Below, piece by piece: positions 14,925-24,300 of a DNA stretch of 28,370 nt (position 1 is the first letter of the stretch; each line of letters opens with the position of its first letter). The notes beneath the pieces were generated by a model, which was given only the letters and a program-made list of their open reading frames with translations, searched no databases and was not told where the DNA came from. The stretch is from a virus, in the IMG/VR virus record IMGVR_UViG_3300010883_000303, positions 1 through 28,370 of that record. One strand, given 5' to 3'. The translations under genes and the position numbers were made by a program.

Positions 14925-17173
14925 GTGCTATATTCCCCTCCCCCAGAGCAGTATCCAAAGAAATAGCCCGTGTAAGACGGGGTGATTGTTTCGCCTGTCG
15001 TAAATGATAACATGTTTCCTGTTGTGCAGTTCCAGTAGAAATTGCTTGCTAAATTATGCAGGGCGGCAAAGGCTTCGTTCAAATCCTTCCCCGAGGTTGC
15101 TATCGCTCCCTGAGCCGCTGGGGCATCGCTAGTGACACTAAATCCACTGGTTAAGCTGTACTCTCCAACGTTCCCGTTGGGGAAGAGCTCGCCCATTCCA
15201 GAGGTCCAAATGTTTACCCAAGGTTCCGAGCCGAAGTTGAGAGCGAGATCATGTGAAAATGGAAAACTTATGCCACTTGAATAATCGAAAGAGTTACTTT
15301 CTCCACTCGTGCCAGACGTTCTCCCTGTAATCGTATACTCTAGATAGTCGGAACTGATAATGCTGTCTGCTTCTGATATGGCTGCTGTTATAGTAAGCCC
15401 TGTCGTGTTTATCCCCGTGCCACTCGAAGCGCTAGCAGCCTCTAAAAAGCCAGACGAAATAACAAATTCTCCCGTCGAGCAAGTGAGCTCCGTCTGGTAA
15501 TTGTCGAATAAATTCCAAGCCCCAGTTTTCAACCCCGTAATAAATGGGTCTGCATGCATGTCCCCTGTAAACTCTCCAGTAAATAGCCCACTTACCGTAA
15601 ATTCTTTGAGCTCGCTATGCGCCCCAGTTCCAGAAGAAGTAACGGAGCACAGGCTTTGGTTTACCGAAGGAGCAGCGCCCCCTAGACCATCAGTAGCAAA
15701 TTGACCATTATTAAAATTAGTCCAAGCATTTGTGTCCGCCGCTTGTGAAGTGGCACCGTAGCCTACGGCTGTATAAAACGGGGAGGGCGCGAAGGTTGTG
15801 TCCGTATATTTCTTAAGGGTATAATTGACGCTACCAGTGGTTATATTCGCGTATGCAAAATCCAAACAAAACTGGTCCGCCTCCCCGCTTAAGATAAAGT
15901 CAACGGTGTTCAATGGGGAGCTGCTAAACTCTGACTGTGTTTCGTAAAGCCCAGTGTTTCCTATGCCGCTGGACCATAACGCGCTGCTTGAGTAACTAAA
16001 CGAAGGAGCGTCCCTTATGAAAATTACGTCACTCGCCCCTGCGGACTCCGTAGCAGTCTGTACGGAGAGGCTATGAAGCCCTTCGTTGAGTCCCGTTACG
16101 GGGACCGTTATGTGGCGGTCGCTGTAACTAAATAAACTTGAACTAAAAATATCATAAACGTCGCCCTCGCTATGTGTTAAGGACGCAGCTGTTAGCCCTG
16201 ACGCGCCTTGAGCGGCTACGTTTACTGTATCGACCGAGTCTTTTGTTATCTTTTTGCTTTGGCCCGCCACTATTCTAAACACGACTAGCGCTTCCAAAAA
16301 AGCCTCCGCAGCCAGTGGGGTGCTGAACTTACTGGCGGAAGACGCAAAGACCCCAGACTGTCCCGTTACAGATATCACATGGTCGAAGTTCCCAGCGGGA
16401 ACAGGAAAAGAAAACGAACGGTTGTCTAAGTTTTGTATGGTAATCCCTTGGTCGCCCAAGCCCCCACCTACTAAGCCTGAAAATGCGTTACCGTAAACCG
16501 ATATAGAGTCTCCAAGTTCTCCAGTAATTGGGTCAATGCTTGTGATCATTGGGAACGGCACGAACGAATAAGAGGTTTGGGTGTCTTGATCACCTAGGGT
16601 GCAAGTCAAGAGGGATTCTGCTCGCTTAACATAGAAATTCCCCGTATCCTCAATTACGCTAAAAGCGACCCAGCTCCCACCCACGTCTGGGGTTGCTGTC
16701 GCCTCCCCAACCCTTGTGGTCGATATCTGGTAAGAACCGTTGGTGAACCCCTCTTCCTCAGAGCCACACAGTCCGCTGCCGTGCACGTCACTCAGCTTGC
16801 TAATAGCTTCGGCTTCCGTTGCTCCAACGGTCAGGATATCGCAAATCAAAGCTGCCTGATGTACGTTGGAATACTCAGCCTCTCCACTAGCGCAATAGGC
16901 GCTGTACGCTCCGCCCGCAAACACGCTTGCTAAATCATTGAAAGCCCCCGTTTCCCAAGCGCCCGTTCCTGAAATTTCAAACGTCTCAACGATGTCAGGC
17001 CTTTGGAATGTTATGGGTCCCCAAGAAGCGGTTTCGGGTATTCTTACGTCGATGTGCGCGTCGCCAATGATTTGGAATAACGCTTGGCCAGTGCCCACGA
17101 GCACACCGTTAATAGACTCGGCGTTCTGCTCGCTGAACAGAACCATCTCGCCTATATATCCGCTGTATGGCAT
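14921..17173 (-). CDS. Large Ser/Gly-rich putative virion protein with an IPT/TIG-like unit (750 aa)
   Basis: This is a 750-residue protein with a strong bias to Ser, Gly, Thr, Ala and aromatic residues and about 9 cysteines. The one piece I can place is an IPT/TIG-like unit at about 207-285 (MITSIDPITGELGDSISVYG, then SFSFPVPAGNFDHVISVTG). A further Ig-like stretch may follow at about 340-390 (HITVPVTGLNEGLHSLSVQT). The C-terminal half is low in charge and full of SG/TG turns (LFTGEFTGDM, SSGTGINTTGLT), consistent with a long beta-structure or fibre. It starts at TAATG within the stop of the tail-tube-like gene and ends at ATGA with the 418-residue gene. The N-terminus (YSGYIGEMVLFSEQN) has no export signal. 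Probably a tail-attached fibre or decoration protein; function unproven. Confidence 0.55.
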   Translation of the reverse strand: MPYSGYIGEMVLFSEQNAESINGVLVGTGQALFQIIGDAHIDVRIPETASWGPITFQRPDIVETFEISGTGAWETGAFNDLASVFAGGAYSAYCASGEAEYSNVHQAALICDILTVGATEAEAISKLSDVHGSGLCGSEEEGFTNGSYQISTTRVGEATATPDVGGSWVAFSVIEDTGNFYVKRAESLLTCTLGDQDTQTSYSFVPFPMITSIDPITGELGDSISVYGNAFSGLVGGGLGDQGITIQNLDNRSFSFPVPAGNFDHVISVTGQSGVFASSASKFSTPLAAEAFLEALVVFRIVAGQSKKITKDSVDTVNVAAQGASGLTAASLTHSEGDVYDIFSSSLFSYSDRHITVPVTGLNEGLHSLSVQTATESAGASDVIFIRDAPSFSYSSSALWSSGIGNTGLYETQSEFSSSPLNTVDFILSGEADQFCLDFAYANITTGSVNYTLKKYTDTTFAPSPFYTAVGYGATSQAADTNAWTNFNNGQFATDGLGGAAPSVNQSLCSVTSSGTGAHSELKEFTVSGLFTGEFTGDMHADPFITGLKTGAWNLFDNYQTELTCSTGEFVISSGFLEAASASSGTGINTTGLTITAAISEADSIISSDYLEYTITGRTSGTSGESNSFDYSSGISFPFSHDLALNFGSEPWVNIWTSGMGELFPNGNVGEYSLTSGFSVTSDAPAAQGAIATSGKDLNEAFAALHNLASNFYWNCTTGNMLSFTTGETITPSYTGYFFGYCSGGGEYST

Positions 17174-18177
17174 TAGGATTTGAATATTGGGTTGCTAATT
17201 ATGATCGTGGAGCTAGCTTCGCCAGCTGGCGTGATGACTCTGTAAGGCCCAGAAGTAGCGAACTTGGGAACCTTTACAAGAATTTCCGTATCTGACGTAA
17301 CCTTTATTTCATTACTTCTAATCCCCTTGTTGAAATAAACAGCCGTGACGTTACTTAGGCTGGTCCCCGTTATCGTAAGCCACGTCGAAGTTGCTGTATT
17401 GAAAGCGGAAGGGGCGGAGTTCGTGACCGTTGGCTCCTCTCCGTATGAGTTTTGCTCAATGCTAAGATCAGAGGTAAGCTTGGAGCCTACGCCAAAATTT
17501 ATTGATTTAGCTTTTAGTATGCCTTTGATTCTGTATGTCATATCTCCCAAGGAGGCGTTAACCTGAACTTCCTTGCCCTGATAAGGCAAAGCTTCGAATA
17601 TATTATACGTCGAAAGCCCCAAAGATGTTGTTTTTTCTCCGAAGCGTACCTCACTGGGGGTGACGTTTCCGATCTTGTACACTGGGTCAATTCTATTTCC
17701 GATGTCATAGTCCATTGATAAGACTCTGCTGGTTATGTTGATCCCCTGAAGCGTCAATGTCATATTGGAGTATTTTAAATAATTGCGTTTTTCATCAGGC
17801 AGAATCGTCGGGGTAAAGGTACCCCCAAAGTCTTCGTAAAAGTCTAGACCAACGGTTATCTTAACTAGGGAGTGCGGAGAGGCTGAAAATTTGTAAGAAG
17901 TTAAATATCCAGTCTGAAGGGTTAGCCCAGCAGCATCTAGGGAATACGTGGTGTCGTTATTGTGGGTGGACGCCCAAAAGGGGTCCGCTGCCTGTACGTG
18001 AAAGCTTAGGGTAACCGAGGTCTTGATGCCCCCCGCAGGGGCATACCCGAATGCCCCCTTCTGATCTATCCTGTCGCTTTTGGCTACGTTAGTTCCGACG
18101 GAAAATGAAGCTGTATCAGCCAATAAATCTTGGTTATTTACCCTTATCCTAACGTTATTATAATTATAGTAATCCAC
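17173..18177 (-). CDS. Tail-tube-like protein with C-terminal IPT/TIG domain
   Basis: First gene of the leftward structural operon. I place the start at the GTG at 18177-18175 because AAAGGG lies 5 bases before it; upstream codons to 18246 give a basic, non-family-like extension running through the divergent control region. The 334-residue product has two related beta-rich halves: VRIRVNNQDLLADTASFSV...VTLSFHV and MTLTLQGINITSRVLSMDYDI...VQVNASLGDMTYRIKG. This resembles duplicated or long siphovirus tail-tube proteins. A C-terminal IPT/TIG domain follows (TNSAPSAFNTATSTWLTITG...VKVPKFATSGPYRVITPAG). Lambda gpV likewise has a tube domain plus an Ig-like C-terminal domain, but the sequence similarity here is weak. 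It could instead be a decoration protein. The next gene starts within its stop (TAATG). Confidence 0.5.
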   Translation of the reverse strand: MDYYNYNNVRIRVNNQDLLADTASFSVGTNVAKSDRIDQKGAFGYAPAGGIKTSVTLSFHVQAADPFWASTHNNDTTYSLDAAGLTLQTGYLTSYKFSASPHSLVKITVGLDFYEDFGGTFTPTILPDEKRNYLKYSNMTLTLQGINITSRVLSMDYDIGNRIDPVYKIGNVTPSEVRFGEKTTSLGLSTYNIFEALPYQGKEVQVNASLGDMTYRIKGILKAKSINFGVGSKLTSDLSIEQNSYGEEPTVTNSAPSAFNTATSTWLTITGTSLSNVTAVYFNKGIRSNEIKVTSDTEILVKVPKFATSGPYRVITPAGEASSTIIISNPIFKS

Positions 18178-18182
18178 CTTTT

Positions 18183-18188
18183 CCCTTT
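18183..18188 (-). promoter_or_regulatory. Shine-Dalgarno site deciding the GTG start of the tail-tube-like gene
   Basis: On the minus strand this reads AAAGGG, 5 bases upstream of GTG at 18177-18175. It is the only good ribosome-binding site in the open frame between 18246 and the first family-like beta strands, and is the reason for choosing the shorter protein. Confidence 0.6.
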
Positions 18189-18206
18189 GCTTGATGCACC
18201 ACTTTA

Positions 18207-18238
18207 ATTTACACCGACGCCTAAAGAAAGGTGTAAAT
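18207..18238. promoter_or_regulatory. Perfect 9-bp inverted repeat in the divergent intergenic region
   Basis: ATTTACACC (18207-18215) and GGTGTAAAT (18230-18238) are exact reverse complements separated by 14 bases. The element sits near the middle of the only sizeable gap in the structural region (18178-18258, 81 bases), between the leftward tail operon and the rightward M-L-K-I-J operon. It could be an operator for a phage regulator acting on both operons, or an RNA hairpin in a leader. No convincing sigma70 promoter flanks it on either strand; TTTAAT at 18203-18208 is the nearest -10-like hexamer but has a poor -35. Confidence 0.55.
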
Positions 18239-18244
18239 AAAAGC

Positions 18245-18250
18245 AAGGAG
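18245..18250 (+). promoter_or_regulatory. Strong Shine-Dalgarno site of the tail M-like gene
   Basis: AAGGAG lies 8 bases before the ATG at 18259. It is the best ribosome-binding site in the window and supports this start for the first gene of the rightward tail-tip operon. Confidence 0.75.
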
Positions 18251-18258
18251 CAAGGAAT

Positions 18259-18789
18259 ATGGCATCTATTTATGATTCAACAAACTGGTCTACGAGCAGC
18301 AGCGGGCCTTGGGTAATAGGGCAAATCGTGCAGCACGGAGGAAAGTTCTACTATTGCACGCAAGCCCACTCAGGCGTTCAAACCCCCATAGCTAATTCTC
18401 AATATTGGGGCGGATACAAGACTTACGCTGTTGGTACCCTCGACACGGTAGTTCCCCACTTCTTCTGGGTACCCAACTATGCGCCCAGCATCTCCAGCGA
18501 GCCAAAAGTGAGAAGCATAAGGTTCGGAGACGGCTACGAACAGAGAACCCCAGAAGGTATCAATAATACTCTCATTTCTGTTACTCTTTCCTTTGATAAA
18601 AGAACTGAAATAGAAGCAACTGAGATGGCTCATTTCCTCCATATTAGACAAGGGCAAGAAGCCTTCGCCTTCCTCCCCCCCAAACCCTATTCAAGTATGA
18701 AAAAGTTTGTTTGTAGGAAGTGGGATTTATCAGTAGAATTTGAGGGGAGCTATTCCCTTAAGACAACCTTCGAAGAAGTGGCGGAATAA
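18259..18789 (+). CDS. Minor tail protein M-like, with N-terminal CBM5/12-like module
   Basis: This is the lambda gpM homologue, a tail-tip component. Residues about 65-176 carry the phage minor tail signature: FFWVPNYAPSIS...VRSIRFGDGYEQRTPEGIN, then MAHFLHIRQGQEAFAFLPP, KKFVCRKW and the terminal TTFEEV. The first 55 residues are an addition not present in lambda M: NWSTSSSGPWVIGQIVQHGG, followed by KFYYCTQAHSGVQTPIANSQYW, which has the Trp / 'Y..G..V...G..Y' / Pro / W spacing of CBM5/12 carbohydrate-binding modules. It is the first gene of the rightward tail operon, has a strong Shine-Dalgarno and is followed by L at TAATG. Tail function is secure; sugar binding by the extra module is inferred from pattern. 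Confidence 0.88.
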   Translation: MASIYDSTNWSTSSSGPWVIGQIVQHGGKFYYCTQAHSGVQTPIANSQYWGGYKTYAVGTLDTVVPHFFWVPNYAPSISSEPKVRSIRFGDGYEQRTPEGINNTLISVTLSFDKRTEIEATEMAHFLHIRQGQEAFAFLPPKPYSSMKKFVCRKWDLSVEFEGSYSLKTTFEEVAE

Positions 18790-20018
18790 TGGATAAAAGC
18801 CAAGCGCAAGTCTCAACTAAAAGGCTATCAGAAGACAGCTCCTCCTTAGAGCCCTCTGCTCTCGTATCTCTTTTCGAAATTGATTTAACCGATCTTGTCC
18901 AGTCGAAGCAGAGGGTTGTAAACTCAGACCTAGCCTTCTCTGACCTTCAGGGGCAAACGATATTGAGATTTCACAATAACGTTAAGCTGGTCCAAAGTTC
19001 GATTTGGTTTGGGTATGATTTAAATTCTAACGGGAACATGACCCCCCCAGGACCAGCGAAAGAATATTTCGCAGCACCAATCAGAGCGGACGGATTCGAA
19101 GTTTCAGCCAAGGGCTCGCCCCCCAACCCAAAGCTTTCGATTTCTGTAAACTTTGATGGACTACCAAGTGAAACCTCAAACAGATTAAAATATCTCAAAT
19201 TAGCCCTAAGAGACTTGGACGATCTAGTTGGGGCTAAGGTGTCCCGTATCAGGACGTTTGCTAAATACCTAAACTGTTCAAATTTCTATACAGACTGTAG
19301 CGCAACCCCCCCCACTCAACTAAGGAATAACCAAGTCGTACCCCCAGAAGGTTGGCTCGAAGACGTAAATGCCCATTTCCCTGTAGATGTTTTTTATATA
19401 GACAGAAAATCGCAAGAAAACAAAAACCACGTTGAGCTTGAGCTGGCCTCTCCCTTTGACACCCAAGAGCTAAAGCTCCCAGCTAGGATTGTTACCGAAA
19501 AAACCTGCGCTTGGAGATACAGAGGCGAAGGCTGTTGCTACGAATACAACGCGGTCAAGGTTGCTGACGCAGCCGAACACACCGCTCATACCAGCATCTT
19601 CTATAGCGACGCTGGATCATGCAAAGCAGTTCCGACTAGCGCCCCATATTATGGCATGGCCCCACCAGCAGCCACATACAAAGACGAGTCGATCCAATCC
19701 GAATTAGCAGAAGACGGATATACCTACCAAGCCCCAGCAAACAACGCTGTTCCAGTAATTTGGGATAGTACCATCACGTATGCACCAGGCACGCCAGTCA
19801 GAATTAAGATAAAGGGTATCAATTACTATTATGTTTCTAGAAGGCCCCAAAACACAGGCTACCCTCCCCCTAATGACCATTGGTGGTATTCCGACCAATG
19901 CTCCAAAAGCCTAACTGGTTGCCGTTTACGGTGGAAAGGTAACCCAATTTTAGGGAACATGGGGTCTGGTCCCTTACCCTTCGGTGGGTTCCCGACTTCC
20001 AGAAAGAGCGTAAAATGA
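18789..20018 (+). CDS. Tail tip protein L-like, probable Fe-S protein with inserted module
   Basis: This is the lambda gpL homologue, a tail-tip protein that carries a [4Fe-4S] cluster in lambda. The N-terminal beta domain (about 25-235) shows the family pattern ALVSLFEIDL, then FAAPIRADGFEVSAKG and VELELASPFDTQELKLPARIV. The cluster ligands are evident: Cys-x8-Cys in CAWRYRGEGC and Cys-x6-Cys in CSKSLTGC, the same spacings as in lambda L. Between the two pairs, however, there are about 120 residues compared with about 20 in lambda. This insert contains a CBM5/12-like unit (IWDSTITYAPGTPVRIKIKG, then NYYYVS...PPPNDHWWYS). The protein ends in the family-typical LPFGGFPTSR. At 409 residues it is correspondingly longer than lambda L (232). 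ATGA overlap with K. Confidence 0.88.
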   Translation: MDKSQAQVSTKRLSEDSSSLEPSALVSLFEIDLTDLVQSKQRVVNSDLAFSDLQGQTILRFHNNVKLVQSSIWFGYDLNSNGNMTPPGPAKEYFAAPIRADGFEVSAKGSPPNPKLSISVNFDGLPSETSNRLKYLKLALRDLDDLVGAKVSRIRTFAKYLNCSNFYTDCSATPPTQLRNNQVVPPEGWLEDVNAHFPVDVFYIDRKSQENKNHVELELASPFDTQELKLPARIVTEKTCAWRYRGEGCCYEYNAVKVADAAEHTAHTSIFYSDAGSCKAVPTSAPYYGMAPPAATYKDESIQSELAEDGYTYQAPANNAVPVIWDSTITYAPGTPVRIKIKGINYYYVSRRPQNTGYPPPNDHWWYSDQCSKSLTGCRLRWKGNPILGNMGSGPLPFGGFPTSRKSVK

Positions 20019-20737
20019 AATTAACCAAACAGGTCAAAAATGAAATTAGAAAACACGCTCTTGAAGAGGCCCCAAGAGAGTGCTGCGGTTTCCTGGTCGA
20101 AGAAGAGGGGGAAGAACTTGTAGCGCACAGAGCCAGAAATAGCGCCCTTGACCCGAACCTCTTTAGGTGCTCTCCAAACGATTATCTTACGGCGGCAGAG
20201 AAAGGCAGGGTCGTTTCCGTTTACCACTCCCACACCAACTCAAACCAGTCTTTTTCTGAGTTCGATAAGTTCAACAGCCTCTGCCACGAGATAAGCTTCG
20301 TGCTACACTGCACCGACACAAACTCTTTCGTCCAGTATGACCCAGCTCAATCTGACTTTCACAAGTATATAGGTAGAACTTTTGAGATAGGGAAAACGGA
20401 CTGCTACGCTCTTGTCAGGGATTTTTACAGAGAAGAGCTGGGGATAACCCTAAGAGACTACGAAAGAAAAGAAGACTGGAAGAGCAATCTCGACAAACTG
20501 TTTGATCCCAACTTTAAAAGAGAAGGGTTCAGCGAGGTGGACGCTTTAGAAAAATATGACTGTATTTTATTTGGGTTCAGAAAAAATACCTTCTCCGCTC
20601 ATATAGCGGTTTATCTGGGGAACGGTCTCATGCTTCACCAACCAGACAAATCATGCTCAAGGATCGAAGAGCTTAGCAGCAGGTACAATAAATTCACTAA
20701 ACACATCATAAGGCACAAAGACGCATGGAAGACCTAA
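20015..20737 (+). CDS. Tail assembly protein K-like: JAMM protease plus NlpC/P60 hydrolase
   Basis: This is the lambda gpK homologue, with two catalytic domains. The N-terminal JAB/MPN (JAMM) metalloprotease has Glu22 in RECCGFLVEE and the zinc motif YHSHTNSNQSFSEFD (His71, His73, Ser81, Asp84). The C-terminal NlpC/P60 domain has nucleophile Cys130 in KTDCYALVRDFY, His196 in SAHIAVYLGNG and a third polar residue, His208. All key residues are present, so both activities are possible: processing of a tail protein by JAMM and peptidoglycan cleavage at entry by NlpC/P60. The gene lies between L (ATGA overlap) and I (13-base overlap), as in lambda. The 240-residue length is normal for the family. 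Confidence 0.93.
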   Translation: MKLTKQVKNEIRKHALEEAPRECCGFLVEEEGEELVAHRARNSALDPNLFRCSPNDYLTAAEKGRVVSVYHSHTNSNQSFSEFDKFNSLCHEISFVLHCTDTNSFVQYDPAQSDFHKYIGRTFEIGKTDCYALVRDFYREELGITLRDYERKEDWKSNLDKLFDPNFKREGFSEVDALEKYDCILFGFRKNTFSAHIAVYLGNGLMLHQPDKSCSRIEELSSRYNKFTKHIIRHKDAWKT

Positions 20738-21369
20738 CCACAATTAAACTGCACGGGGTCTTAGCCGACCAAGTTGGAGTAGACGTTTGGAACCTAAAGG
20801 TTTCTTCCGTATCAGAAGCTCTGCGGGCCATTGACACGATGTGTCAGAGGAAGCTTACTCTGGCCATAGTTCATAACGAAAAGCAACACATTAAGTATCA
20901 AGTTTTGGTTGACGAAAAGAATCTGTTTTCCGAATCCATAGAAACCGCAGAACAAGTCAAGTCCTCGGAGCTCTTTCTGCAAAAAAAGATGAAACGAATA
21001 GACATTGTCCCAGTCATCGAAGGGGCTGGCGACGACTTTAAGGACATGGCTATGATTCTTGGGGGCGCGCTAATGTTTGGTATGGGCTGGGGAATGGGTA
21101 GCCCAGGGTTAATGCAGCTGGGTCTATACACCTTGTTGCTCGGCTTGTCGAATCTCCTTTCGGAGCCCCCAGAGTTCGAAGATTTCAGAGAGATGGAGCA
21201 GATAACAAAAAAAGAATCCTACCTTTATAACGGTGTTCAAAACACATACAACCCAGGCGGTCCTGTGCCAATAGGGTATGGGCGGATGCTGGTGGGGTCC
21301 CTGCTGGTCGGCTATGCTCACCACACGACAGACAAGAAAATATTCGATAATGGAACTCATTATCCATAA
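20725..21369 (+). CDS. Tail assembly protein I-like
   Basis: This is the lambda gpI homologue, which helps form the tail tip with J. The N-terminal ubiquitin-like domain reads TTIKLHGVLADQVGVDVWNL, then SVSEALRAIDTMCQRK. The segment IDIVPVIEGAGDD is the family's 'i.ivPvi.GsG' motif. A Gly/Met-rich hydrophobic stretch follows (about 107-145, two possible membrane-spanning helices, compatible with a role in DNA passage). The C-terminus (YNGVQNTYNPGGPVPIGYGRMLVGS) matches the family's 'N...qG.pVPv.YGr..VGS' end. It overlaps K by 13 bases and is followed after 18 bases by J. The gene order makes the assignment secure. Confidence 0.87.
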   Translation: MEDLTTIKLHGVLADQVGVDVWNLKVSSVSEALRAIDTMCQRKLTLAIVHNEKQHIKYQVLVDEKNLFSESIETAEQVKSSELFLQKKMKRIDIVPVIEGAGDDFKDMAMILGGALMFGMGWGMGSPGLMQLGLYTLLLGLSNLLSEPPEFEDFREMEQITKKESYLYNGVQNTYNPGGPVPIGYGRMLVGSLLVGYAHHTTDKKIFDNGTHYP

Positions 21370-21387
21370 AACAAAAAGGCTCTACCC

Positions 21388-24300
21388 ATGGCAGTAGGCG
21401 CATCAGAAGAAAAAGAAACACAAGCAAAAAACGTGCATGGCGTCTACTACGACAAGGTAGTAGATGGAGAAGTCGTCCCGGACACACTGAAAAAATACAT
21501 GGCGACGACCAAAGCTGATGTCACCGACATGATATGCGAGGGTGGCATCGACGGCTTGGTCACAAAAGAATACACCTATGACTTGGCGAACAGTAGCGAA
21601 GGTGATTTTGGTTACGCAGGGGTAACCGCAACGGACACTTTTGCAGACCCGCTATGTTCTATCTACTGGAATGAAACCCGAGTCAGAGATAAGGATAGCG
21701 GCTTATTAAATTTTAACGGAATCAATATCACTTATCAAAAGTCTGTCATATATGCCAACGGGTTCCCTTGCCAAAGAATTCAGACCATCAACGAAAAGCT
21801 TCGCGGCCTAGAGGGCGGCGAAGGCAGTTATACAAGCTACTACAAATATTATAAAATCCTGAACCCCGAATGTAGCAAAATCATTGTTAACATCAAGGTG
21901 GCCGCGTTAGGAAAAATAGACAGGTACAAAGGAACTAGTCAAGAGCCGAATGATACATACGGAGAGATGCTGAATGAGTCAGTCAACATCAACATCCACC
22001 TTAGGCCCGTTTACGCCAACCACACAAAAACAGATTTTGAGCTAGCCACGAATAGCACCGCAAAGTATCATCCCGACACAGCAGGGACTCTGCCTAACGG
22101 AGCTATGATAATCCAAGGCAAACTCTCCACCCCGTATGTCAGAGCCTGCCACATAGAGGTTCCCCTAGAACACTACAAGTCATTCGCGAACAAAGAGAAA
22201 ACCGACTTCCTCGGCTATGAGATAAGAGTTACAAAACAAACGGTTGAGCCCATTAGCCCAGACGTAAAAAATGAAACTTATGTTGACACCATCGTTGAGA
22301 TAATTGACGACTCCATCATGGCTCCAAACACGTTTGTGGTTCGTTCTGAATATGATGCGGAGTTTTTTAGCGCTATACCCGAAAGAGCCTACGACATGCG
22401 GCTTCTTAAGGTTCGCGTTCCAAGCAACTACAACCCAATCACACACTCCTATACGAATGATGGGATATGGGATGGGCAATTTTCAGACGAAGTGGCTGGC
22501 CCCTATGGTAGCGCTGGGCTTTATTGGACCGATAATCCAGCTTGGTGTTTCTATGACCTGATTACTAATCCAAGATACGGCTTGGGGAGGTACTTAAACA
22601 CCGCAAACTTCGACAAGTGGACCCTCTATCAAATAGCTAGGTACTGTGACGAGCTTGTCTCCGATGGGTTTCACGGTTTAGAGCCTAGGTTTACTTGTAA
22701 TATCCTTATTCAATCCCGAGAAGACGCGTTTAAGGTACTCAATGACATGGCGAGTATTTTTCGCGGGTTATTGTATTATTTTGCTGGAAATCTTTTTGCG
22801 ATTCAAGACGGCCTCAAGCAACCTATCTTTCAATTTACAAACGCGAGCGTAAAGGACGGAGACTTTAAGTACTCGAGCACAAGCGCCAAAGTGCGGCATA
22901 CCGTAGCAGTGGTAAGGTACAACGACAAAGACGATTTTTATAAACCAGCGGTAGAGTATGTAGAAGATGTTGACGGAATACGCAAGTACGGGATAAAAGA
23001 AAAGAGCATATCCGCGTTTGGCTGCACCAGCAGGGGGCAAGCCATTCGTATGGGGAGGTGGGTTATTGCCTCAGAAAATCTAGAAACTGAAACCTGCTCG
23101 TTTACTACTGGGCACGAAGCGTCTATGATTAGACCTGGGGACGTCTTTGTCGTCTCTGATTCGAACAGGTTAATGATTAGAAGGAGCGGGAGAATATCCA
23201 AGCTTGACCTAGCGAACAACACGGGGAGCAGTCCTTACTTTGACATAAGGTTGGACGGCGAACTAAAATCCCTAGCGGCGAACAGAGACTACACTCTCAC
23301 GCTTTCCACGCCCTCGTTTATGTTCGAGCCCTCTCAGGTCACCCTAGTTGACTCAGACGACTCCCAATACATAAGAAACATCCACATCCAAAGGTTTACG
23401 ATTCAGCTAAGCGATGTTACGACTGTGGATGGGATAAGCACGATTAGAGTAACAGGCAACGATACGTGGAATGTCGTACCTAGCACGTCTCGCACGACGA
23501 ACGGCCCTCTAGACGTTACCAATTTTAGTACCCCCGATAAATTTATCTGGAGTGTTCTCTCGACAGAGCATGACCCAGACCACGGCACGATCCAAGAGCA
23601 AATCAAACACGAACAACAGTTCAGAGCTCTTAATATAGCGGAAAAAGAAGACGGTGAATACGAAGTCTCTAGCGTAGAGTATGTAGAAGCAAAATATAAA
23701 GAAATAGATGAGGCGGTCAAATTTATAAACCAAGTTTCATTTACTGTACCGCAGCTCGACGCCACAGCTAAACTGGAGATCGATGGTCACTACGCCATCG
23801 AAGACCCAGACGGTGTTGAATATCAAAACACTAGGGTTATTAAATACACAATAACGCCGCCAGCACCAGCTAACCGAGACGGCCTGTCTTACTTTGGCGT
23901 TTACGCAAGCAAAACCGCCTTTGGCGCGGGCGTGCCAGACAGCAAGTTCTTAGTCCACAAAGAGTTCGCAACCTCCGACTTGGTAGCGCAATTCGTGCCC
24001 GCCTCTGGAGGGACGTGGTATTTCAGGATGTATGCCTTTAATTCTCTCGATCAAAGGTCTTCCGCGTATAAAGAAGATAACATCACCTTGCCCGCTATCT
24101 ATCCAATTCGAGACATTCAGATCAGGTCCCTTAGGTTAACGGATAACGCCAGAACCAATGAGCCCGCCAAAAGCGACCCCTTCCCTGCTACGTACGACCA
24201 AAACGTCCCGTCCACATGGATAGATGAATACGACGGAGCAGACACCCAAATTTCCTGGGAAACCGTAATACCTACAATCGTGGGAGCCAATTTACAGGTC

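Noticed and set aside
18178-18246. N-terminal extension of the tail-tube-like protein (start at 18246)
   Set aside because: The extension is basic and cysteine-containing, runs through the inverted repeat and control region, and has a worse ribosome-binding site than the GTG at 18177.
10759-18246. Diversity-generating retroelement acting on the adhesin-like proteins
   Set aside because: No reverse transcriptase and no template/variable repeat pair was seen in the window.
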